From Pseudomonadota bacterium (GTDB lineage: Bacteria > Pseudomonadota > Alphaproteobacteria > Sphingomonadales > Sphingomonadaceae): a stretch of DNA of 15,773 nucleotides. Of this stretch, positions 6,797 to 13,151 are shown piece by piece; position 1 is the first letter of the stretch; every line of letters starts with the position of its first letter. The notes beneath the pieces were generated by a model. It was not told where the DNA came from and did no database searches. It saw nothing but the letters and a program-made list of their open reading frames with translations. The DNA lies in the NCBI GenBank assembly GCA_023417515.1, contig JAEZFL010000076.1, forward strand, positions 1 through 15,773, given 5' to 3'. The translations under genes and the position numbers were made by a program.

Positions 6797-7537
6797 TCAG
6801 GCCTCGGGTTGCGGGCCGTCGTCGCGGTAACGGCTTTCGATGAAGCGGCCCTGGGTCTCGAACGCGTCGCGCTCGTCCTGGGCAAGCTTTCGACCGAGAT
6901 CGTCGAGCGCGATTCGGGCGGCATCGAGGCCGGCGACGAGGCGCTCGTCGACGCTCATCCCCTCCCCGTCCCGTTCGCGGCGATATTGGGCGGGGACCGC
7001 CTCGTAGCGGGTGATGAGGTCGGGCAGATGCTGGCCCATCAGCCGGCGCGCGTCCTGGGCGAGCGGATTGAGCGGATCGAGGCCGGCGAGCTGGCTCTCC
7101 AGCATCGGCAACTGGGCGCCGATCGCGTCGACCCGGCTCGCCGCCGTCGGCGGAAGCGCGGCGCGGTGGCGGCTCATCAGGCTTCCGAGCCGTTGGACCA
7201 CGGCGCGGTTGGGCATGTCTTCCTTGAACGGCTCGACCGGGCGTTCGCGCGCGGCGAGGGCCGGGAAGACGCCGAGCCCGAGCACGGCGAGGACCACCAT
7301 CAGGACGACGACGACGAACAGTCCGCCGAGGCCGATCGGGCCGACGATCAGCCCGAAGGCGATGGTCGCGACGATCAGCGCCGCGATTGCGAGCCCGACG
7401 TTGGTCAGCCGCCGCGCGGTGGCGACCGTGCCCCGCTTGCGCGGCTTGCGCACCAGCGACCCGAGATCGCGAGTCTCGTCCCGGTGCGCGAAGGCATCGA
7501 AGCTCGACGTGACTCGGACGATCTCGCTATAGTCCAT
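6797..7537 (-). CDS. Two-TM protein, XpaC-like, first of a tandem pair
   Basis: A 246-residue membrane protein, paralogue-like to the next gene. An N-terminal soluble part (1-45) ends in a basic stretch RKPRKR, then helices at about 46-65 and 68-92, then a helical tail with DARRLMGQHLPDLI (162-175) and FETQGRFIESRYRDD (226-240). XpaC proteins of Bacillus-type operons carry a similar LP helix and are encoded beside TelA-family genes, as here. A longer reading starts at a GTG at 7570, but that codon lies inside the palindromic element; the ATG at 7537 gives MDYSEIV and is preferred, although its ribosome binding site (GAGA or GGGTGA) is weak. Likely function: a membrane partner of the TelA-family protein; no enzymatic motif is visible. 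Confidence 0.7.
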   Translation of the reverse strand: MDYSEIVRVTSSFDAFAHRDETRDLGSLVRKPRKRGTVATARRLTNVGLAIAALIVATIAFGLIVGPIGLGGLFVVVVLMVVLAVLGLGVFPALAARERPVEPFKEDMPNRAVVQRLGSLMSRHRAALPPTAASRVDAIGAQLPMLESQLAGLDPLNPLAQDARRLMGQHLPDLITRYEAVPAQYRRERDGEGMSVDERLVAGLDAARIALDDLGRKLAQDERDAFETQGRFIESRYRDDGPQPEA

Positions 7538-7564
7538 CTGTTCACCCGTCTCTTCGCCCAACCC

Positions 7565-7654
7565 CGTCACCCCGGACTTGATCCGGGGTCCACCTTCTTT
7601 CCGCGCCGGAGCGAGAAAAAGGCAGGTGGATGCCGGATCAAGTCCGGCATGACG
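7565..7654. repeat. Palindromic GTCA...TGAC element inside the telA-xpaC-like operon
   Basis: A 90-bp inverted repeat with ends CGTCACCCCGGACTTGATCC and GGATCAAGTCCGGCATGACG, continuing into CCACCTT/AGGTGG. It is the same sequence family as 3443-3529, with the terminal arms nearly identical. It lies between the stop codon of the telA-family gene (7677) and the ATG of the first XpaC-like gene (7537), so it would be transcribed in the middle of the operon mRNA. Confidence 0.9.
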
Positions 7655-7676
7655 ACGGAAAGTCGAGCAACCACGC

Positions 7677-8879
7677 TTATCCCTCGATCGCCGTGAATGG
7701 CGAGGTCTGGTTGGCGATCCGGCTTTGCTCGACGCCCTCGGCGCGGGCGATATAGCCTTGGCTCTTCTCGACCTCGGTGGTGAGCACGTTGACGGTCTGC
7801 TTCATGTTGCCAAGCGCCTCGAGCTTGAACTGATCGACCGCGTCCATCGTGTCGTAGATGTTCTGGAAGGCGCGCTGCAGGGTCTGGAGCGGGATGGTCG
7901 ACGACGCCGCCTGCTTGTGGATCTCGGCGGTCTGGCTCTTCAGCAGCTCGCCGGTGCGGTCGATGATCCCCGCGGTCGTGGTGTTGAGCGCGGTGATCTG
8001 ATCGAGCACCAGCTTCTGGTTGGTCAGCGCCGAGGCGACGGTGACCGCGGTGCGCAAAGCGGCGACGGTGGTGGTCGAGGCGCGGTCCACGCCCTTCACC
8101 AGCTCGACATTGTTCTTCTTGACGAGATCGAGGGCGAGATAGCCCTGAACCGTCACCGCCATCTGGGTGAGCAGGTCCTGGGTGCGCTGGCGGGTGTAGA
8201 AGAGCGCGGTCTCGCGGATCGCCTTGGCCTTGGCCGGATCGGTCGAGTCGAGTTCGTTGGCCTTGTTCTCGAGCCGCTCGTCGAGCGTCTTTGAGATGTG
8301 GATCATCTGCTCGAGCCGGCCCATCGTCTTCCAGAGGTTCGCGCGCTCGACGTCGATCGCGGCATTGTCCTTGAGGAGCTCGTCCTTGCCCGACCCGAGG
8401 TGACCGAGAATCTTGGAGATGTGGGTCTGCGACGACTGATATTTGCGGAAATAATTGGTCAGCGAGCCGCCCATCGGGATGATCCCGAGGAACTTCTTGC
8501 GCGGCGACAGGGCGCCGTTCTTGCCGGGATCGAGGTCCTCGACGACTCGGCGGAGCGAGGTGAGGTTGGCGCCGATGCCGGTGTCCTTGTCGATCGCCTT
8601 GACCGGCCGGTCGAGGAAGCGGTTCGAGGAATTGGCCGCGTCGGAAATCTCCTTGCGGCCCATGTTGGTAAGCTGGTCGACCTTCTGGCCGAAGGCGGGC
8701 GAATTGGCGTCGAGCGCGACGAGCTCGTTAATGAACTGGTCGGCCTTCTGCTCGAGCTGGCTCCTCTGACCCTCGTCGAGCGGCACCAGTCCCGCAGCCT
8801 GGTGAGTCGACACCGGCGTCAGCGCCGGCGGCGGCTCGAGCGTCAAGGTGGTTTCGCCCGTCTGCGTCTGGGTAGCCAT
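7677..8879 (-). CDS. TelA-family toxic anion resistance protein
   Basis: A 400-residue, almost wholly alpha-helical soluble protein of the TelA family, named for tellurite resistance and also linked to resistance to cell-envelope agents; the biochemical activity is not established. The strongest family signature is at 129-180: KFLGIIPMGG, NYFRKYQSSQTHI, then GKDELLKDNAAI. Long amphipathic helices with polar heptads follow to the C-terminus, while the first 35 residues are Thr/Pro-rich and probably disordered. The ATG at 8879 follows GGGGAG by eight bases. It is the promoter-proximal gene of a minus-strand operon with two XpaC-like membrane proteins, matching the TelA-XpaC pairing known in Bacillus. 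Divergent from the TonB receptor gene. Confidence 0.92.
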   Translation of the reverse strand: MATQTQTGETTLTLEPPPALTPVSTHQAAGLVPLDEGQRSQLEQKADQFINELVALDANSPAFGQKVDQLTNMGRKEISDAANSSNRFLDRPVKAIDKDTGIGANLTSLRRVVEDLDPGKNGALSPRKKFLGIIPMGGSLTNYFRKYQSSQTHISKILGHLGSGKDELLKDNAAIDVERANLWKTMGRLEQMIHISKTLDERLENKANELDSTDPAKAKAIRETALFYTRQRTQDLLTQMAVTVQGYLALDLVKKNNVELVKGVDRASTTTVAALRTAVTVASALTNQKLVLDQITALNTTTAGIIDRTGELLKSQTAEIHKQAASSTIPLQTLQRAFQNIYDTMDAVDQFKLEALGNMKQTVNVLTTEVEKSQGYIARAEGVEQSRIANQTSPFTAIEG

Positions 8880-8963
8880 CGACCTTACTCCCCGTCTCGT
8901 CCTCGTCTCGAGCAGAGATAGGCGCCGCCCTCGCCCCTGCGCAAGAGGCAGGTGTGTTATTTG

Positions 8964-8969
8964 TATAAT
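8964..8969 (+). promoter_or_regulatory. Candidate -10 box in the telA/TonB divergent region
   Basis: A perfect TATAAT in the only AT-rich patch of the 198-base divergent region. No good TTGACA-like hexamer lies 16-18 bases upstream. If it is the receptor promoter, the palindrome at 8999-9017 would fall just downstream of the start of transcription. The complementary strand reads TATTAT at nearly the same place, so the site could instead, or also, serve the telA operon about 85 bases away. Confidence 0.35.
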
Positions 8970-8998
8970 ACGGAGCGCTCGATCGAAGAAAGGTTGCT

Positions 8999-9017
8999 AA
9001 TGCGAAGCGTTCGCATT
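8999..9017. promoter_or_regulatory. Fur-box-like palindrome upstream of the TonB receptor gene
   Basis: Perfect 19-bp palindrome AATGCGAA-GCG-TTCGCATT. Its core TGCGAA-NNN-TTCGCA has the same shape as reported alphaproteobacterial Fur sites of the TGCAAATNATTTGCA/TGCGAATNATTCGCA kind. It lies 61 bases before the receptor start codon and about 120 bases from the telA start. Iron-dependent repression of the receptor-PepSY operon would fit. The regulator assignment is an inference; no regulator gene is in the window. Confidence 0.55.
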
Positions 9018-9077
9018 GCATCGCGGATCGGGGGGTGCTAGCCGGCCGCCGAGAACATCAAGGGGTTGCTTTCCTGT

Positions 9078-11300
9078 ATGCGTCGAATGCGTGTCGCGGC
9101 GATTGCCGCAGTGTCCCTCCTCGCCCTGACCGCCGGCCCGGCGCTTGCGCAGCCGTCGAGCCTGGATGTCGATGGGGATGAAGCTGCCGGATCCGGCGAT
9201 GCAGCCGGGCAAGCCGAGACGAATACGGACATCGTCGTGGTCACCGCCGCTCGAACCGCGCTGCCGCCGTCCGCCCTGCCGCTCACCATCGACGTCATCG
9301 GCAAGGAAGATCTGGACCAGCAGATCGCCATTTCGGGATCGGTCACCGACGCGGTCGCCAACCTGACGCCGTCCTTCTCGCCGACCCGCCAGAAGCTGTC
9401 GGGAGCCGGCGAGACCCTGCGCGGCCGCTCGCCGCTCTATGCGATCAACGGCATCCCGCAATCGACTCCGCTGCGCGACGGAAGCCGCGACGGCTTCACC
9501 ATCGACGGCTTCTTCGTCGACCGGGTCGAGCTCATCTACGGCTCCAACGCGCTCCAGGGCATCGGCGGCACCGGCGGAATCGTCAACCAGGTCACGCTCG
9601 GAGCGCCCCGTGCGGAGGGGCTGTCGGGCCGAGCGCTCGTCCAGGGCACGTTCGACAATGATTTCAACGGCGACGGCTTCGGAACCAAGGTCGCCGGGCT
9701 GGCCCAGTATCGCACCGGCCGCTTCGACGCGTCCGTCGGCGCCGCCTATGAATCGCGCGGCCTCTATTATGACGGCGAAGGCCGTCCGGTCGGGATCAAC
9801 CTGACCCAGGGCGAGACGATGGATTCCGACTCGACCTCGCTGTTCGGCCGGTTCGGCTACGAGCTTTCGGCGAGCGCCCGTCTCGATCTCATCCTCTCGC
9901 GCTTCGAGCTGGAGGGCAATCACCGCTACGTTCCGGTCGCCGGCAACCGCCTGACCGGGCTTCCGACCAGCTCGCGCCGAGGCACGCCGCCGCTCACGCC
10001 GGCGACCAACCTCGCGGAGAGCGCGTCGCTGTCGCTGACCGACGGCGACCTGTGGGGCGGCAATTTCGTCAGCCAGCTCTTCATCAGCCGCACGCAGGAG
10101 ACGTTCGGCGCCGACGTCAATCCGCAGCCCTCACAGCAGGACCCGGCGATCGCTCCGGTCGGCGCCCTGTTCGACCAGACCGAGAACCGCTCGCGCAAGA
10201 TCGGCGCCCGGGCCAGTTACGAGCGCGCCATTCCAGGCTTCGAGGACCTCACCGCGACGGTCGGCATCGATGCGCTGTGGGACCGCACCGAGCAAAGGCT
10301 GATCGCAACCGACCGAACCTATGTGCCGCCCACCTATTTCCAGAGCCTGGCGCCGTTCACCCAGCTCAACCTGCGCCTTCTCGACGGCCTGGTCCGGCTC
10401 GCCGGCGGGGCGCGCTGGGAGAATATCGAGATCAGGATCGACGATTACCGCACGATCGCCTCGACGACTCTCGGAACGCTCGGAAGCTATGGCGGAGTCG
10501 ACGTCGCGGGCGGCAGCCCGACCTTCGACGACCTGCTGCTCAACGGCGGGATCATCGTCGAGCCGCTGCGCGGCATCCGCGCCTATGCGAGCTATGCCGA
10601 GGGCTTCACCGTGCCCGATGTCGGCCGGATCACGCGGTCGATCGGAACGCCGGGGGTCGACATCGACAGCTTCCTCGACATCAGCCCGATCGTCTCGAAC
10701 AACCGCGAAGTGGGAGTCGAGGTGCGGCGCGGGCCGCTCGACGCGAGCGTCAGCTATTTCTGGTCGTCGAGCGACAAGGGCCAGTTGCTGATCCTCAACC
10801 CGGACCGGGTGTTCGACGTTCAGCGGCTTCGCGTCGAGATCGAGGGACTGGAGATCAACCTCGGCATCCAGACTCCGATCGAGGGCCTTCGCCTCAACAT
10901 CGGCTATGCCGACCTGGAAGGCCGCTACGACAGCGACGCGGTGCCCGACGGGATCGTCGACACCGATCTCGACGGGGTGAACATCTCGCCGGATCGGCTC
11001 AATCTCGCGGCGAGCTTCGACCGCGGGCCGCTCGCGCTTCGCCTGCAGAGCCAGCATTACCTGTCGCGGAGCTTCGTCGGCCGGGTCCGCGACCCGCGCA
11101 ACGATTTCGGCGGCTATGCGGTGGTCGACGCTTATGCCCGCTACGACACCGGCTTCGGCGGGGTGAGCCTCGCGGTCCAGAACCTCACCAACGAGCACTA
11201 TATCGACTATAACAGCGATACCCGCCTGCCGAACGACAATTTCGCCTTTTTCGCCGGGCGGGGACGGACCTTCACCCTGGGCTGGGACTATCGCTTCTGA
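9078..11300 (+). CDS. TonB-dependent outer-membrane receptor (probably siderophore)
   Basis: A 740-residue outer-membrane transporter. It has a signal peptide of about 24 residues (RRMRVAAIAAVSLLALTAG, cleavage after PALA), a TonB-box-like DIVVVTA at 51-57, and a plug domain at about 60-175 (LRGRSPLYAINGIPQ, DRVELIYGSNALQGIGGTGG). A long beta-barrel follows, ending in WDYRF with the terminal aromatic residue used for barrel assembly. VQNLTNEHYIDY near the end is typical of the last strands. The ATG at 9078 is chosen for its good signal peptide; TTG 9066 and ATG 9087 are alternatives, and AAGGGG lies 12 bases upstream, a long spacing. Its stop overlaps the next start (TGATG), coupling it to a PepSY membrane protein; with the Fur-like site this suggests ferric-siderophore import. 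The ligand is unknown. Confidence 0.92.
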   Translation: MRRMRVAAIAAVSLLALTAGPALAQPSSLDVDGDEAAGSGDAAGQAETNTDIVVVTAARTALPPSALPLTIDVIGKEDLDQQIAISGSVTDAVANLTPSFSPTRQKLSGAGETLRGRSPLYAINGIPQSTPLRDGSRDGFTIDGFFVDRVELIYGSNALQGIGGTGGIVNQVTLGAPRAEGLSGRALVQGTFDNDFNGDGFGTKVAGLAQYRTGRFDASVGAAYESRGLYYDGEGRPVGINLTQGETMDSDSTSLFGRFGYELSASARLDLILSRFELEGNHRYVPVAGNRLTGLPTSSRRGTPPLTPATNLAESASLSLTDGDLWGGNFVSQLFISRTQETFGADVNPQPSQQDPAIAPVGALFDQTENRSRKIGARASYERAIPGFEDLTATVGIDALWDRTEQRLIATDRTYVPPTYFQSLAPFTQLNLRLLDGLVRLAGGARWENIEIRIDDYRTIASTTLGTLGSYGGVDVAGGSPTFDDLLLNGGIIVEPLRGIRAYASYAEGFTVPDVGRITRSIGTPGVDIDSFLDISPIVSNNREVGVEVRRGPLDASVSYFWSSSDKGQLLILNPDRVFDVQRLRVEIEGLEINLGIQTPIEGLRLNIGYADLEGRYDSDAVPDGIVDTDLDGVNISPDRLNLAASFDRGPLALRLQSQHYLSRSFVGRVRDPRNDFGGYAVVDAYARYDTGFGGVSLAVQNLTNEHYIDYNSDTRLPNDNFAFFAGRGRTFTLGWDYRF

Positions 11301-12391
11301 TGCGGCGCTGGCTCGCCTGGCTCCACCGCTGGACGGGCGGGCTGGCCGGCCTGCTGCTGGCAGTGCTGGCTTTGAGCGGCACCATCCTGGTGTGGGAGGA
11401 AGCGTGGATCGGCGTGCCCGGCGCAGGCGATCCGCTGCGCGTCGATGCGGTCGCGACTGGCGAAGCGGTGGAAGCGGCGCTGGCGGTGGACCCGGCGCTC
11501 AGCCGAATCACCTTCGCCGACGAAAGACTGGGCCTTCACCAGGCCATCTATAAGGACGGCGGCGGCGCCTATCTGACCCAGGCGGGGCAGGTGGTCGACC
11601 GCTGGGAAAGCCTGTGGGGGCGGCCCGAGCTGTGGCTGTTCGACCTCCACCATTATCTGTTCATGGGCGAGACCGGGAAGGTCGTCACCGGAGTGCTCGG
11701 CCTTCTGCTCCTCGCCTTCGCGATCACCGGCTTGATCCTGTGGTGGCGCACGCGTCGAAAATTCGAGTTCAGGCTGTGGCCGGCACAGATGACCCGGAGC
11801 GCGATCATCCGCCAGCATCGCGACATCGGAGTCGTCGCCTCGCCGCTGCTGATCATGACCGCGCTGACCGGCTCGTTCATGGTCTTCCCGGGGCTGTCCG
11901 ACGCTCTGCTGTCGCCATGGGCAAAAACGGCGGCGGCGGTGCCCGTCCCGCGCGCGTCGGCTGCTCCGGCCGGTCCCGACACGGATTGGCCCGCGGTGAT
12001 GGCCGCCGCCCAGCAAGCCTTCCCCGAGGCCCTGCCGCGTCGGCTGATGCTGCCCAGGGAGCCGGGCGCACCGCTCGTGCTGCGCATGAGGCAGGATTTC
12101 GAGTGGACCCCGAACGGCCGCACCTATGTCTATCTGGATCCGGCCACCGCCCGGGTCCTCGCGGTCGACGACCCGGCGACGGGGGACACGGCCTCCGCGA
12201 TCGAGGAAAAATATTATCCGGTCCATTCGGGGAAGGTCGGCGGCTTCCTGTGGCGGCTCATTCTGACCTTCTCGGGCCTGTCGCTCGCCCTGCTCGGGAC
12301 GCTGGCGACGTGGAGCTTCTGGTTCCCGAAAGCCGCGAAACGCCGGCCGCCGCGCCGCGAGCCGACCGCCGCTGCGCAACCCGCCGAGTAG
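11300..12391 (+). CDS. PepSY-associated TM protein (putative siderophore reductase)
   Basis: Inner-membrane protein of 363 residues with four helices at about 12-32, 127-149, 174-197 and 314-342 and a large periplasmic loop between the third and fourth. Conserved histidines sit at or near membrane faces: His9 (LHRWTGG), His117/118 (FDLHHYLF), His173 (IRQHRDIG) and His309 (YPVHSGK), consistent with haem-binding PepSY_TM proteins such as FoxB/FsrB-like ferric-siderophore reductases. LDPATARVLAV (279-289) resembles a PepSY strand-turn. The ATG overlaps the receptor stop by one base (TGATG), so the two are translationally coupled and probably act on the same ligand: uptake by the receptor, then iron release by reduction in the periplasm or membrane. 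The reductase activity is inferred from family and context. The Pro/Arg-rich tail after 345 should be cytoplasmic. Confidence 0.87.
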   Translation: MRRWLAWLHRWTGGLAGLLLAVLALSGTILVWEEAWIGVPGAGDPLRVDAVATGEAVEAALAVDPALSRITFADERLGLHQAIYKDGGGAYLTQAGQVVDRWESLWGRPELWLFDLHHYLFMGETGKVVTGVLGLLLLAFAITGLILWWRTRRKFEFRLWPAQMTRSAIIRQHRDIGVVASPLLIMTALTGSFMVFPGLSDALLSPWAKTAAAVPVPRASAAPAGPDTDWPAVMAAAQQAFPEALPRRLMLPREPGAPLVLRMRQDFEWTPNGRTYVYLDPATARVLAVDDPATGDTASAIEEKYYPVHSGKVGGFLWRLILTFSGLSLALLGTLATWSFWFPKAAKRRPPRREPTAAAQPAE

Positions 12392-12407
12392 CCTGCCCAA
12401 CCGTCAT

Positions 12408-12425
12408 CGCGGCACCGCTGCCGCG
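12408..12425. terminator. Hairpin after the PepSY gene
   Basis: A 7-bp perfect stem, CGCGGCA/TGCCGCG, with a CCGC loop, 17 bases downstream of the PepSY gene stop. No T-run follows, so it is only a terminator-like structure. Confidence 0.35.
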
Positions 12426-12455
12426 GCGTCCATCATTCAGGAAAGTGCAGCCGAA

Positions 12456-12485
12456 CCTGAACGGGCGCTAACCATCGGGTTCAGG
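12456..12485. repeat. CCTGAAC/GTTCAGG inverted repeat upstream of the glycine-zipper gene
   Basis: CCTGAAC (12456-12462) and GTTCAGG (12479-12485) are perfect inverted copies, spaced by 16 bases. A further ATTCAGG lies just upstream at about 12435. They precede the start of the glycine-zipper gene by roughly 80-110 bases. They could be an operator or an mRNA leader stem; I recognise no specific regulator. Confidence 0.35.
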
Positions 12486-12567
12486 CCGAGATCAGCCGAA
12501 TCGGGGTAAACCATCGTCAACGCCGGGAAAATTTCCCGCGGCGGATGGAAGGAACAGGAGTTTCAAG

Positions 12568-13068
12568 ATGCGCAATAAAATCGCTCTCGGTATCGTGGCG
12601 GCCGCCCTGGCTGTCCCGGCCGTCTCCGCGCCCGCCGCGGCGCAGAGCTATTATGGCGGCTATCAGAGCTATAGCCCCTACGACCTCAACCGTGACGGCC
12701 GGGTCACCCGCAGCGAGCAGCGCCGCGTCCAGCAGATGCAGCGCCAGCAGGCCCGCTACGGCAATTATTACGGCAACAGCTACGGCTACAACCAGGGCTA
12801 TTACCCGCAGAGCTACAGCGGCCCCTACAGCCGCTATTACAACCAGCAGGGCTATTATTCCGGCCCGACCTGGCGCGGGAATGACGGCCGCTATTACTGC
12901 CGCCGCTCGGACGGCAGCACCGGCACCCTGATCGGCGGCGCCGCCGGCGCTCTGATCGGCAGCCAAGTGGCCGGCCGAGGCGACCGCACCATCGGTGCGA
13001 TCCTCGGCGGCGCGGTCGGCGCCCTGATCGGCCGCGAGGTCGACCGCGGCAACAACCGCTGCAACTAA
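12568..13068 (+). CDS. Exported glycine-zipper (2TM-like) protein with an EF-hand-like loop
   Basis: A 166-residue secreted or outer-membrane-associated protein. Residues 1-25 form a signal peptide (hydrophobic IALGIVAAALAVPAV, cleavage near APAAA|QS). Residues 39-50, DLNRDGRVTRSE, fit a canonical 12-residue EF-hand loop with ligands D39, N41, D43, R45 (backbone) and E50. A Tyr/Gln/Asn/Gly-rich low-complexity region follows (about 52-110), then a glycine zipper with two short repeats GTLIGGAAGALIGSQVAG (119-136) and AILGGAVGALIGREVD (144-159), as in 17-kDa-antigen-type proteins. Two Cys (111, 165) may form a disulfide. AGGAG lies seven bases before the ATG at 12568. No lipobox is present. Exact function is unknown; the zipper suggests membrane or envelope insertion. 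A strong terminator follows, so it is probably a single-gene transcript. Confidence 0.85.
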   Translation: MRNKIALGIVAAALAVPAVSAPAAAQSYYGGYQSYSPYDLNRDGRVTRSEQRRVQQMQRQQARYGNYYGNSYGYNQGYYPQSYSGPYSRYYNQQGYYSGPTWRGNDGRYYCRRSDGSTGTLIGGAAGALIGSQVAGRGDRTIGAILGGAVGALIGREVDRGNNRCN

Positions 13069-13117
13069 AGGCAGCTCAACAGTTCGGCCGGACGGCGTAG
13101 TGTCCGGTCCTGTAGGG

Positions 13118-13149
13118 AAGGCGCCTCGGCTTCGGCCGGGGCGCCTTTT
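13118..13149 (+). terminator. Rho-independent terminator after the glycine-zipper gene
   Basis: AAGGCGCC-T-CGGC, loop TTCG, GCCG-G-GGCGCCTT forms a 13-bp stem with one T-G wobble, followed by TT. It lies about 50 bases past the plus-strand stop and ends two bases before the stop of the convergent ligD gene, so it may insulate both. On the minus strand there is no T-run after the stem. Confidence 0.85.
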
Positions 13150-13151
13150 CG

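Noticed and set aside
10131..11198. A 355-codon minus-strand frame inside the TonB receptor gene
   Set aside because: Antisense shadow without motifs; the receptor frame is continuous and complete from signal peptide to C-terminal Phe.
11288..12400. A 370-codon minus-strand frame opposite the PepSY gene
   Set aside because: Arg/Gly/Gln-rich, no domain, and covers a gene with four helices and conserved histidines.
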